A DNA stretch of 64,000 nt from Thereva unica (Eukaryota > Arthropoda > Insecta > Diptera > Therevidae), in NCBI GenBank assembly GCA_949987705.1, contig OX465284.1:109041163-109105162 (forward strand), in the 5' to 3' direction. Shown here in pieces: positions 21,640 through 32,914 of this stretch. A model generated the notes under the pieces. That model had not been told where the DNA came from and ran no database searches. It worked only from the letters and a program-made list of their open reading frames with translations. Within the stretch, counting starts at the first letter, position 1. Each line of letters opens with the position of its first letter. The translations under genes were made by a program, and so were the position numbers.

Positions 21640-23100
21640 TTATTAAATTGTTTTAGTTTGTATTTTAACTTTTTACTTTTTCTATCAGCCAATCATTTAC
21701 ACGCTTTAGTAAATCAGTAACAGGAATCGATACTTTTAACAGCAAGGATGACGACTCGATGGTAGCAAGGGGTCAAATAGTAGCAACGGCCTCAGGGACC
21801 TCTGATGGTGCCGGTACATCAAAGAGATAAATCCTGGGTAACGCACCTGCGATCTAAGGTCTACACGATCTAAGTTTTTCCGATATGATACCGAATCCCA
21901 CCTCAACCTCCACGAAGATGTAGATTCTACATCGGGAGTACCCTGGATGCTTTGTCTATACAAGAGTAACAGACTGAAGAGGGTGAAAGGCCTCAAAACG
22001 GTGCAAATACCGCACTGGTCCTCCAGGTTGGGGGTTGGGCGGCAAGCTGACAACCTTCCATCGTAAAAACCCACCTGTCGCGAATCCTCAAGGCAGGCTT
22101 CGGACAGGACGGACTCAACGGCTACGATTCAGGCAACGGAATAGACTATGACGGCTGACGCAGAAGCAATGCTCAAACTTGCGTCGCGAATGGAATGACC
22201 ACATGCGACAACTTGCGATGGAATGACCACATATTCCAAATCGCCAAACAAGCATCCCAGTGCTTGGGATTTCTTAAGAGGTGCAAGTTCCTCCTCCAGC
22301 CATCGGCCCGTGCTGTTATTTATAAATCCTACATTCGGCCTCTTCTCGAATATAACTCCCTCGTTTGGGGCGGCGCCCCAATAACCACCTTGGCATGGTT
22401 AGATAAGGTGCAAAAAAGGGCGCTCAAGTTAATTGATGACGACACCGCCTGCTCCACCATCGACCCCTTGAGCCACCGTAGGAATGTAGCAGCACTGACA
22501 AAATTTTATCGCTACTATCATAGTGACTGTTCCTCCGAGTTAAACGCTCTCCTGCCTCCACGGCAATCTTATACCCGCAACACCAGATTAGCCCACTCGT
22601 CTCATTCCCTTCACCTGCAACTACCCCTTTCACGCACTCAACAAGATATGAATTCGTTTGTTAATAGAACAACTCGACTGTGGAATAACCTCTCGCAGTC
22701 AGTATTTCCGAACTCCTACAACACCCAAGAGTTCAAACGCAGGGTTCATCACCACCTTCTTCAATACCCCCCCGTACCTTTTAATCCTTAACCTATACCC
22801 CCCCCCCTCATCCCTCCCCCGTACTAAGCTTACTGCTAGACATTGCACCATGACGTGACAAATGACATGACGGACTAGTAGTACAAAGGGTGACTCCTAA
22901 GCTTAGCACTGCCACATAAAAAAAAAAAAAAACTTGGAGAAAGGCTCGATTTGGGCTGTAGCGCCATTGGATGGATGGATGACGACTCGATCAAGACTAT
23001 TGGGTTAACTTGGCGACCTAAATTTGATCAATCTTTCATTATTACACAATGGAAGAAACATTTGGATAACGAAAGTAGTTCTGTATTCGAGGGTGCTATG
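21640..23100 (+). mobile_element. BEL/Pao LTR-retrotransposon scrap, split by a later insertion
   Basis: Removing the element at 21761-22976 and one copy of the duplicated target brings together a plus-strand frame reading DDSIKTIGLTWRPKFDQSF. This resembles the IKTLGLxWNPxxD block found after the reverse transcriptase in BEL/Pao elements. The frame closes soon after. It is a minor remnant, and assignment rests on this single block. Confidence 0.5.
21761..22976 (+). mobile_element. 5'-truncated non-LTR element (CR1/Jockey-like) with target-site duplication
   Basis: The 3' part contains a long frame (22195-22791, 198 aa) with LRWNDHIFQIAKQASQCLGF, the YIRPLLEYNSLVWGG block and VQKRALKLIDD, the typical thumb and C-terminal region of CR1/Jockey-type ORF2. 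It ends with a GGAT-repeat tail. GGATGACGACTCGAT stands at both borders (21746-21760 and 22977-22991), a target duplication of 11-15 bp. No RT catalytic core is present, so this is a 5'-truncated insertion of about 1.2 kb. Its frame is well preserved, suggesting it is fairly young. Confidence 0.85.
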
Positions 23101-23525
23101 AGGTTATTCTGGATTTTCCTATAAATTTGAAGTTTATTATGGCGCTGGTGATAGTGTCGTGTAGCCAAATGCTCCAAACTTGGGCGCAACATCCAATGTG
23201 GTTGTTAGATTATCGCAAACGATTCCCAAATTTCAAAACCACATTTTATACTTTGAAATGTTTTACACTTCTTTACATCTTTTGGTATACCTTCGAGCTC
23301 TTGGTATCTATTCCGACCGAATCGTGTTCCGTATTGCCAACTTCCGGCGGATAAGAATGTTGCGAAGGAGGAAAGCGACTGAAAAATATGTCCCAAAATT
23401 AAGTGGACTTGAAATATCATCGGTTCTCTGGAAGGACACAAAAGGCGTATTCCATTTTGCGATTGCTTCTGAAACTCAACCGCCAAAAGCTATTCCATTT
23501 GATTGCACCAATACAATGTTTTCCA
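23100..23525 (+). pseudogene. piggyBac transposase relic (PGBD-like)
   Basis: The plus-strand reading gives LGATSNVVVRLSQTIP, ILYFEMFYTSLHLLVYLRAL, RRKATEKYVPKL and ISSVLWKDTKGVFHFAIASE. These align in order with the piggyBac transposase core (a LG(A/K)xxxVVxRL block, a DNYFTSxxLLxxLxxxGI block where FEMFYTSLHLL stands here, and a VxWxDxxxVxxxS block). An in-frame stop interrupts the upstream part at about 23160, and the conserved Asp of DNYFTS is replaced. It is therefore a broken fragment and not a domesticated gene. Confidence 0.72.
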
Positions 23526-23549
23526 TCGATTCTTCTTCTTCTTTAACGG

Positions 23550-24010
23550 CTCTACAACCTGGATCCGGTCCGGGCCTCTCGCAACTGTTCTCTCCATCAG
23601 TCCCGATTCTGAGCCGATGTCATCCAGTTTGGCAACCCTGTTTTGTTTTCGTTAAGGTACAGTCCCAGATTTCCTGCCACTTGCTCAATCTGAGTGAAAG
23701 CTTCTTGTACAGCTGTTGTTGGGAGGTATTCTCGTTGGCGAGTGACGTGACTACGAGGGACGCGGTGGAACGAAACTGTCTATAACTATGCACGTATGTA
23801 TCTAGGAAAATATCACTTCACACGCCACCTTGCGACAAATAAGTACGAATTTTGTCGATTTACTCGCCAGAAGTCTGTAAGATTGACAATTAGAATACAA
23901 TTTAAGGTCGAAGTGGCACATCTGTCACGTCACTCGACAACGAGAATAAGGCTGGTTGTTCTTCCAATGATGTCAATGTCGTCTGCATAAGCCAGTAATT
24001 GGGTGGACTT
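23550..24010 (-). mobile_element. Non-LTR reverse-transcriptase relic interrupted by a MITE
   Basis: On the minus strand QLLAYADDIDIIGRT (about 23955-24000, the RT catalytic YADD box) is followed, after the 222-bp inserted MITE, by TTAVQEAFTQIEQVAGNLGL and NENKT (about 23650-23720). That is the usual continuation of RTE/CR1-type RT. Removing the MITE restores the order of the two blocks. Confidence 0.78.
23727..23948. mobile_element. 222-bp MITE, copy A
   Basis: Starts TATTCTCGTTGGCGAGTGAC and ends with the inverse (terminal CACTCGACAACGAGAATA). TA at each end fits a TA target duplication, as in Tc1/mariner-type elements. It is inserted in a reverse-transcriptase relic and is homologous along its whole length to 27829-28053. 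Confidence 0.88.
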
Positions 24011-24810
24011 GTGGAGCATTTTCATCGATTGCTCTAACATTATTTCAGAATATAATCACCATATGGGCGGAGTGGGTCTTATGGATGGTTTGTTGGACAA
24101 TTACCACATACGTATCAAAACAATCTAATATATTAAGATCCACCAGCATTCCATAACAGATGCCGTAAAGAGAATCAAGCACGCAAGGTTGGGCATGCCA
24201 AAACGTCTAGGTCATATGGTGGAAGGAGTAGCTGTGCGAGCGCAGGACTGAAGTTATATATCGAAGCTACTAAAGAAATTGAAACTCGAATTTTTATAAA
24301 CATAATCCCCCTTAAATCATCCCATATATTACAAACATTTTTAAGGCCTCTTTATGCAACCTTGAAATCAAAACCCAGCCACTAAATATATAATTAAACA
24401 CAAAATTGATATTTTCTTCTTCCCAACTAAAACGCATATCCTTCATAGACAATTCTGGGACAAATTACATATTTTAAAGGGAAAGCTTAAGCCGATACCC
24501 AATTATTGCCACTTTGATTTGTTACGTACACAGGACAGTAGCAATTCCCAAAGGAAGCTTTACCTACCTACCTTGGTAGGATGCACCTCTATTACGTGTA
24601 TGTAATTTTGAGAATCTTATAAAATATGCAGGAAACAAATGCCATAATTTCTGCTCTATTTGTGACATTATTTCAGATTTCATATTGAGGACATAAAGGA
24701 CTACACTAGACGGAAATTTTTCAATCAGTTTTGTTTAAGATTTTTTGGGTAGAAGTTGGTGATGGTTTTATTCAGGAAGATAAAATTTATCGTTTTTATT
24801 TGTAATTATT
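24011..24810. other. Intergenic, no gene seen
   Basis: AT-rich, with a scrap of non-LTR-like sequence at its left end but no recognisable domain and no convincing exon. Confidence 0.45.
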
Positions 24811-26132
24811 TTATTTATTGTGTAAAAAGTGAAAATGATTTATTTGTTGGTATGTGGTTTGCGTTTTAATGTACTTCTTCTTTTCTTTACGATCCTTTAA
24901 TCCCTCTTGGGACATAGGGCAGAATAAGTTGCTCTCCAACCGGCTCTGTTTTGCGCGACAGCTCTCAGCTGTGGCCAAGATCTCCCAGTTGTTGCGGCCT
25001 CTGCTAGTAGGGTCCTCCTCCACGTTGTTCTAGGTCTTCCGACTCGACGGGATCCTTGTGGATTCCAGTCAAGGGCCTGTTTGGGTAGATTTTCGCTTTC
25101 GCGACGCAAGGTGTGGCCAATCCAATTCAATTTCCTTCGCCTGATTTGGCCGTCTATCCTTTCTTGGCCGCCACGGCGCCATAGTTTTCATTTGAAATTC
25201 TATCTTGCCTGCGGAGTTTTTAAGATACGACGAAGGAATATGTTGACTTTCCATGTTTCGTAACCGTACAAAAGAACTGCCTTAACGTTAGAGTTGAACG
25301 GCCGCAATTTGATGTTAGTTGAGATCTCCGTTCATTTCCATATGCGGAACAGGCATGCATATGCGCTTCGTACTTTATTTATTCTGACACTGACGTCTTC
25401 TTCAGGACCTGATGCCTATGGGCCAGCAAACAGATATCATCTGCGTAGTCGAGATCCTTAAGGCGGTCTAGCAAACTCCATTGTATACCCCCTGTTCTAC
25501 TATCTAGAGCGCCGCAAGGATGTCATTTATATAAGAAATAGTAAAGGCGAAAGTAGGCATCCTTGTCGTACTCCTGAACTAGCCTCAAAGCTGTCGGATA
25601 ATTTTCCATTATGGAGAACTCTGCATTTGGAATTGTTATATAGGGCTTTTGTCAATTCTATTATTTTATCAGGCAATCCACGTCGCCGTAGTGCTGCTAT
25701 ATGAAGATCCTATTAACTGAGTCGAACGCTTTCTCATAATCTACGAAAGCAAGGTAAATGGGGGGATCGGAATTCAGTAGACTGCTCCACTATGATTCTC
25801 AAGGTGTTAATGTGATCAATACATGAGCGGTCCTTCCTGAATCCGGCCTGCTGCCTTCTAAGTGTTCGATCTACTGCCTCTATTATCCTAGATAGTAATA
25901 TATGGGACAACATTTTGCCCACAGTAGATAATAAACAGATGCCTCTCCAGTTATCGCATATGTATTGGATAAATTTGAATCCCTTTTTGGATATTTTGAA
26001 TATGATACCTTCCGTCCAATCTTCCGGAAAGGTACAGGTGCCATTCCATGCTATTTCCAGCATTGTCTGAAGCGTATCTGCTATGAGACTTGGATCGGCT
26101 TTCAACAATTCTGTGTACACGTAAATGTACAC
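24811..26132 (-). mobile_element. Degenerate non-LTR retrotransposon with RT, 3' end at left
   Basis: The minus-strand order is as follows. Reverse-transcriptase start blocks occur at 25734-26132 (WTEGIIFKISKKG, NWRGICLLSTVGKMLSHIL, RRQQAGFRKDRSCIDHI). RT middle and connection fragments occupy 25250-25700. The C-terminal end (MNWIGHTLRRE, GRPRTTWRRTLLAEAA) lies at 24895-25130. It belongs to the same family as the 3' ends at 14865-15185 and 32755-32905. Several frame breaks are present. It lies just upstream of, and antisense to, the first visible Ir8a exon. Confidence 0.8.
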
Positions 26133-26192
26133 TACTAATTACATATTAAACGCTCCTTAAACTTATATTTATCACCACATATTTATCTTAAG

Positions 26193-29100
26193 CCCTCCTG
26201 ATCAATCCTGAACAACAAAAACTACTTAAAGACTTCAACAATATTTTAACCAGAATCGAAATTAAAAGCGATGTCATAATAGCAAACGATTTGGAAACTA
26301 ATTCAACTCTCACCTCACGTAAGTAACAAATTTAAGCAAAATATACAAACCACCAAACTCCTAACATCACTAACAAAGTTTGTAGGAATTTCGAAAATGG
26401 AATATCAGTCATTATAGACATAACATACACTCCCATGCCGAACTTACTGAATATAATAAACATAGCACAAACGCCTTACGTAAAGCTCGACATCACGATC
26501 GGACCATTTATGAAGATCGCTGAAGATTACTTGATAAACCGTACTGCAACTGATGCAGTATTTATTTTTCAACATGATGAAGACGTAGATGAAGCATTGT
26601 ACCATATGTTGATGGAGCCAACATTATTACGTTTGGCCTTTATGAATGGCTTAAGCTATGATTTTGTTGAGAGGCTAAAAAATCTACGACCAACACCATC
26701 GTATTATGTTTTGTTTGCAACGACAAGCAATATGGATGTTATTTTAAATAGGGTGAGCTTGTTTTATATGTTATTGCCTCGTATGTATAGGTTATGTTTG
26801 TTTTGTAGATATCATCATCACGAATGTTTATGAGGCCTGATAAGTGGCACTTAATGTTTCTGGACTATAATTCAGATAATTTCAATAATGACAAATTAGT
26901 TGAGTTTGCAATAAAAATTGCTCCAAGTGAAGATTCACGCTGTAGATTGAAGGATTCGGATAGTTGCAGGAATTCGGAGAAGTTTTCGGTATGTATGAAA
27001 CTGGGGATTGGTTTCTTTCTCTACATACAAATATACCCCCTTTATATTCCATTTTCCTCTAACAAAAAAACGTTCCATTTACAGTTTCCCTCAATGTTAT
27101 TCAAAGAAGTTCTAACCGTACTAAATGAAATGGACAAAAATCAGAAAACTCCAAAGACATGGGATTGCCACAATGATTTCAATGAAACAAGCTTGCTAGA
27201 TACTTCAACTGAACTAAACAATTTGGCCACGATTTTTAAAAATAATCCTGTAATTTCTATCAAAAATGGACAAATCATACCAAATCTAAATATGACAATC
27301 GAAACATTTTCGACAAACCATGAAACATACAATGAAGTTGCAGTTTGGGAACAAGGAAAACTGAAGCCATTTCAGAGAAAAATATTACCAGCAAGAAGGT
27401 TTTTTCGAATAGGAACGACAGAGGTATACTTTGTGATCAAATGGAAATTGTAAAATGTATTTGTATGTTCCTTTTACAGGCCCTACCTTGGTCAGTGATT
27501 CGTAGAGATCCATTAACGCAGGAAACTATTTTAGATAATAACGGCAATCCATTATGGGAAGGATACTGCATAGACATGATAGCGAAATTATCTGAAAAGT
27601 TGTCCTTCGACTATGAAATTGTTCCACCAAAAACTGGAACATTTGGAAAAAGACTTCCAAATGGAAAATGGGATGGTTTGGTGGGTGATCTAGTGATGGG
27701 TAAGACAGACCTATCAATAGCTGCATTAAAAATGACTTCAGAACGTGAAGAGGTTATTGATTTCATAGCGCCATACTTTGAGCAGACTGGAATATCAATA
27801 GGTAAACGCTTTTTTTAATATTAGGTGATATTCTCGTTGTCGAGTGACGTGACTTCGACGGACGCGGACTGTCGATACCCAAACACATATTGAGGAAAAT
27901 GTCACTTCACACGCCACCTTGCGATAATTGAATACGAATTTTGTTGATTTGCTCGCTCGCTCGAATTCGCTCGATTTGCTGTTAGATTGACAATGAGAAT
28001 ACCAATTTAAGTTCGAATTGATACATCTGTCACGTCACTCGACAACGAGAATAACACTGATTATCTACAAATTGAAATATTGTTTTTGTTTTAGTCATAC
28101 GAAAAGCTGTTCGACAAACTTCATTGTTCAAATTCATGACAGTACTACGACTAGAAGTTTGGCTAAGTATTGTTGCAGCTTTAGTGGCAACTGCTATATT
28201 AATATGGCTACTAGATAAATACTCCCCGTATAGTGCTAGAAATAATAAGAAAGCATATCCATATCCTTGCAGAGAATTTACACTTAAAGAAAGTTTCTGG
28301 TTTGCTTTAACATCATTCACACCACAAGGTGGCGGGGAAACACCAAAGGCAATTTCTGGAAGGACATTAGTAGCCGCTTACTGGTTATTTGTGGTTTTAA
28401 TGCTTGCAACGTTCACAGCAAATCTAGCCGCGTTTCTGTCAGTTGAAAGAATGCAAACACCAGTTCAGTCACTGGAGCAACTAGCACGACAGTCACGTAT
28501 TAATTATACAGTGGTTGAAGGATCTGATACTCATAAGTATTTTATTAATATGAAATTTGCTGAGGATACTTTGTATCGTTTATGGAAGGAGTTGGTTCTT
28601 AATGCAACTAGTGATCAAACACAGTATAGGTAAAGTTTTGTTAACAAGTCGAACTTCATTTAATTCTTTCATTTCATAATGCTACTTTCTTCTTCTTCTT
28701 CTTTGATTCGTAAGCTGGCGGTCCGAGCGGAACGTCCCCGCAACGGATACGCTGTTGTCGGTGCCGCCGGGTCTCGAACTCGATTCACGATTCGTTTCCA
28801 TTCTTGCAGGTTTTTGGCGACGTCTCGAGCCTCAGTAACTGATAACCGTTGACCCTCGATATTCTTTAGCCAGGTTTTCTTCGGTGCCGATCGATGGATT
28901 CTCCAATCTGCGGGACGGTCACGCCCGAGAAGTTTACGCGGACTCCGACAATTGCCTTTCTTCTACATCGATCCGGTTCGATCCGTCCGGTATTGCGAGC
29001 GCCGCGAATTTGTTGAGAAATGCCATTTGAAACTCTCGCCCGATGGCCAGGTCTCGTAGCCACGTCCAATTCTTCTTGGCTGGTGGCGCCGTTTTCTTCG

Positions 29101-30470
29101 CTCTTTGTAATCTTTGTATCTTGTCATTTCCGCAATCGGGCTCACGCACGTACGTCTTTAAGCGTCGATCGGAATCTTGCGTTGATCAAAACGTAGTCTA
29201 ACATCGCCGAGTCGTTGCCAGATGGATTTCGCCAGGTGAGTTGGTGTTTGAGTGGATGACGGAAAATGCTGTTGCCAACGATCAAGTTGTTTGACGAAGC
29301 GAATGAAAGCAGGCGTAAGCCGTTGTCGTTAATTCCTCCGTATCCGAATTTGCCCATGGTTCCTTCCCAGCCGGTTCGATCTGCTCCTGAATGTGCATTG
29401 AAGTCCCCCGCGAGTATTATTAATTCGGTTTGAGGTATCATACCCAGCGTCTGTTGAAGCTGATCGTAAAATTCGTCCTCCGCCTTCGTCTGAAACTCCG
29501 CATTCGTCTGGTCCCAAACCCAGGGTGTGAAAGGAGGAGGGTGGTCAATCTGCCGAATTGACCAGAGAAACTAGGCAAGAAACCGCATGGATACACGATC
29601 TAATTATTCACTACTATCTTACTATATGAATTGATCTAATTGCTTAAAATCCACTCAATTTCTTCCTTAACATATCTCAGAATTTGGGACTATCCAATCA
29701 AGGAACAATACGGCCACATACTACTCGCCATAAACTCATCAAATCCCGTCAAAGACGCGGCTGAAGGATTTCGAAAAGTAAACGAACATGAAAATGCTGA
29801 TTTCGCCTTCATTCACGATTCTGCAGAAATCAAGTATGAAATCTCGAAAAATTGCAACTTAACTGAAGTTGGAGAAGTCTTCGCTGAACAACCATATGCG
29901 ATTGCTGCACAACAAGGAAGCAATATTCAAGTAAGCTCCATATAATACAAATTAAAACATCTTCCAATTATCATTCTCACATTCAATTCCCAGGACGAAT
30001 TAAGCTATGCCATTTTAGAGCTACAAAAAGATCGCTTCTTTGAAGGATTAACAGCAAAATACTGGAATCATTCAGCAAATAAAGAATGCTTTGAATCCGA
30101 GGATAATGAAGGAATAACACTAGAAAGTTTAGGTGGTGTATTTATTGCAACACTGTTTGGTTTAGCTTTATCAATGATCACACTGTTTGGAGAGATCATC
30201 TATTATCGACGCAAAAATTTCAAAGTGCAGAAGGTTTCTCCAGCTGAGATTGGTAGTGTTACGAAGATTTTTAAGAAATCAAATCGTAATGCCGCTTTCG
30301 GGTATCCAGTTACACCTCCTCCACCGTTTGATGAAAGCGAAAAGGATAGTGAGAAGCCGGTTACATTCGGGGAGCAGTTTGTTCCAGCTAGAAGGCATTA
30401 TATGCGAACTGCCAATATACCTGTTTATTCAAGGAAATCTATACATGAACCAATTGAGTATTATGAATAG
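26193..30470 (+). CDS. Ir8a: Ionotropic receptor 8a co-receptor (first exon not found)
   Basis: Eight exons: 26193-26318, 26379-26752, 26809-26988, 27085-27423, 27480-27801, 28095-28629, 29681-29930, 29994-30470; 866 aa visible. Ir8a is the insect co-receptor for acid-sensing olfactory IRs, in cilia of sensory neurons. Seen here are an amino-terminal domain (to about residue 330), ligand lobe S1 (EALPWSVIRRDP, EGYCIDMIAKL, KMTSEREEVIDF with the amino-acid-binding Arg), TM1 (VWLSIVAALVATAILIWLL), pore loop (FWFALTSFTPQGGGE), TM2 (LATFTANLAAFLSVERMQTP), S2 (WDYPIKEQYGHILLAI, FIHDSAEIKYEI) and TM3 (LGGVFIATLFGLALSMITLF), then a cytosolic tail. The QGGGE..KAISGR and SRINYTVV blocks fit Ir8a better than Ir25a, the other ATD-bearing IR. 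The first exon with the signal peptide is not identified. Intron 27802-28094 carries a MITE and intron 28630-29680 a retroelement. The exon 1/2 acceptor (26378) was chosen to keep frame. Confidence 0.88.
27829..28053. mobile_element. 225-bp MITE, copy B, in an Ir8a intron
   Basis: Same family as 23727-23948. Ends TATTCTCGTTGTCGAGTGAC and its perfect inverse GTCACTCGACAACGAGAATA bound the element; the interior shares CACTTCACACGCCACCTTGC. It fills most of the 293-bp intron between the S1 and TM1 exons of Ir8a and ends 41 bp before the splice acceptor. Confidence 0.9.
28690..29530 (-). mobile_element. Internally deleted RTE-like element in an Ir8a intron
   Basis: The minus strand starts with an apurinic-type endonuclease end: IILAGDFNAHSGADRTGW, NDNGLRLLSFASSNNLIVGN, QLTWRNPSGNDSAMLDYVLI (29142-29441). 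It continues into the endonuclease-RT linker (28934-29149), then jumps directly to the ORF's 3' end (28690-28920; KKTWL and VNRVRDPAAPT region, as at 1-640). The whole reverse transcriptase is missing, so this is a deletion derivative. It is antisense to Ir8a. Confidence 0.83.
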
Positions 30471-30621
30471 AGATTAAGAAGCATATGAAAGTATAAATTC
30501 AATGTTTTACTAGATCCTACCGGAACCATTTCGGTGCGGTTCATAAATATTTACTTCTTTAGCGCACATAGAAGAGCTTTGTGTACTTTTATTCATCACG
30601 TCCTTGGCGTAGTAGTTATTA

Positions 30622-30627
30622 AATAAA
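30622..30627 (+). terminator. Polyadenylation signal of Ir8a
   Basis: AATAAA about 150 bp after the Ir8a stop codon and before AT-rich intergenic sequence. Confidence 0.6.
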
Positions 30628-30659
30628 GATTATGTAACACTTTACTAAACTTGTGTCTT

Positions 30660-32750
30660 TATGCTCGACCAAAATTTTTCGATAAGTTTCGTGCTACTCA
30701 CGAATATTAAATTGACCACTTTCATCAAAAGTTCGACTTCAAATGAGTCTATCTGTAAAACTATGAGTCCGAACAGGCTCAAATAACTATGAACGAGAGA
30801 CGAGAGTCGTTCCAGGCAGTTATAAGCGATATAAAAACGTCGTTACAGCGCATTTGGTAAGGCCCGTCTAAAGGCAGGGTTGCTGGTTTGAGGGTTAAGC
30901 TTCCTTTTCATGTTGGCGGAAGACTTCTATAAAAGACTCCTATTAAAGTATGGAGTGAAGTCAAAAATACTCTCGTTTCCATACTATACAACTAGATTAA
31001 TATAAAAAAAACAAAATCTTCTCCAAACAAAACAAAAAAGAATAATTCTTTTATTTAAATATTTTATTTTCCTCGTTTCACTTTCCCTCCTCCTGCATAA
31101 TAATTTTCTTAACTAAAATAATTATGACAGATTTTTATGTTTTTGCTGTTTTACAATTTTTTTTTATTTATTTATTTTTAGTTTTATAATAATTTGATAT
31201 ACATCTTGAGGTAACAATTGACATAAACAAATGGAATTCTACTTTTTGAGTTTTCTTTTCGGAGTATTTCTTTTTTTGTCTTCTTGTTTCTTTTCATTCT
31301 TTCTTAAGTATTTTTATTTACATTTTTCACGTATAAAAGATATTTTTTTGTTTAGTTTTATACTATCTGTTTCTTGAATGAGATGTGTGATTAAGTTTTA
31401 TACGTTTAAAGATTGCAGGACTTATGTACATTTCATATTGTTATATGGTGTAATAAACAAAGTAAAATAATGTAAACGGTGAATAATTTTAAGTACGGGG
31501 CGGATTGTTTCATTGTGAATCTTAATAAATAACGTAATAAGGAATATCCTTACAAAAACATCAAACATAGGATGACTCAAAATAAACATAATTTCCAATG
31601 TCATGCATCTTCTATATTGTTTTGAGTTTGATATCATTAAAGTTCTAATCATCATCCATTTCATATTCAACCATGAAGATTAAATTGTACACCAACAGTC
31701 ACTAGGGGAAAAGCTGTGTAGGACAGTGAACAGTTTCTCCCAGTATAAAGCACCAGACATGGAACAAACAGTATCAATTATGCTCCAGAAGACGCTTATA
31801 GTTACCTGGACCTCTCGTGAAAGAGAGTCAATTTGATCTTCATTCCATGATGCTTTTCACCAACGGACCTAAAACCCATGAATTCAGTCTACCAATTACA
31901 AATTAACGGCCGAGCGCCAAAGAAAGCTATCATAGCTTGAGGAAAAAGCTAAAGAGACAGCCGAACATATTCATTGCAGTTGTCCAGCGCTGGAATGGCC
32001 CGCCGTCTATATCTACCATTCATCCATATCTACCAAATCATCGGAAATATACCCTTTTGCAAATCCAGTCGATAGCTCGTAATTATTTGTTTCTGTAAAA
32101 TCAAATAAATTAAATGGTGTACCTTGAAGATGTAAACATTTTCTACACCAATTAAAGCTGAATTAAATTCTGTTTATAAAAACGCAAAAACGATGAGCGA
32201 TCGAGACAACTAGAACGTGCGACCAATGTCTAAAAAAACTCACCAATTAATTCTGGTGGGTCTTTTAATGAAGACTTGAACACGCAAACAATCTAGGGAT
32301 ATATTAGTAGAGAAAACTATTAAATTTATATTGTCTCCTAAATTGGGGAAACATATATCGCCAATTGTATTTTATGTATCTAGTCCGCTTGCGCTGGACC
32401 AAAAACGAGGGCGAATAGAAATTTTCAATGCTTATTGAAGTAGTTTAAGCTGAACTAATTAGATTTCTTTGCATCGATTGAAAACCTTCAGTAAAATTTG
32501 AAACCACCACTTCATTTCAGAGATAAAAAAGCAGTTGAAATAATAGACTAGCTCCGTTAAGAACGATACCATCTAACATCGTACGTAAAGATGCAGAACA
32601 GAAAAAAATATTTGATCTAGAAAAAAATTTCAAGGTGATAACGTTCTTAAGCCTGGTATCCATCCACTTGTTTCAAATCAGCGTATAGTATCCCTGTACC
32701 GTTTCAATTGTTGATTGATACGAAAATATTGATTAATACGGGCCTTAAGG
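30660..32750. other. Intergenic, no gene seen
   Basis: Very AT-rich around 31000-31700. Only short frames occur, including one at 31422-31670 (-) with no recognisable motif. No repeat boundary identified. Confidence 0.5.
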
Positions 32751-32754
32751 TGAA

Positions 32755-32910
32755 GAACAACGTGGAGAAGAGCCCTACTAGCAGAAGCCGCCAAAACTGG
32801 GAGATCCTGGTCGGAGCTGAGAGCTGCCGCGCAAAACAGAGTTCGCTGGAGGGCAACTGTTTCGCCCTATGTCCCATGAGGGATTAAAGGAGCATAAAAA
32901 ACAAAGAAAG
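32755..32910 (+). mobile_element. 3' end of the GRPRTTWRR-type non-LTR family
   Basis: Plus-strand match to the terminal part of the copies at 14865-15185 and 24895-25130 (CTACTAGCAGAAGCCGCC ... GAGGGATTAAAGGA). Only about 150 bp are present. Confidence 0.75.
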
Positions 32911-32914
32911 AAAC

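Noticed and set aside
21640..21745. A minus-strand reading LLKVSIPVTDLLKRVNDWLIEK that looked like the end of a host gene
   Set aside because: Extending it across the excised insertion meets an in-frame stop, and the opposite strand gives a better match (BEL/Pao IKTIGLTW block).
22800..22935. Runs of C and A near the end of the CR1/Jockey-like element as a possible poly(A) insertion site
   Set aside because: The A-run is internal; the target duplication places the true 3' end later, at the GGAT repeats.
26193..30470. Assignment of the ionotropic receptor to Ir25a or Ir93a
   Set aside because: The KAISGR, LATFTANLAAFLSVERMQTP and IWDYPIKEQYGHILLAI blocks fit my knowledge of Ir8a better; Ir25a usually has NLSGRL and SRLDTPVESLDDL, and Ir93a differs strongly in the pore and TM2.
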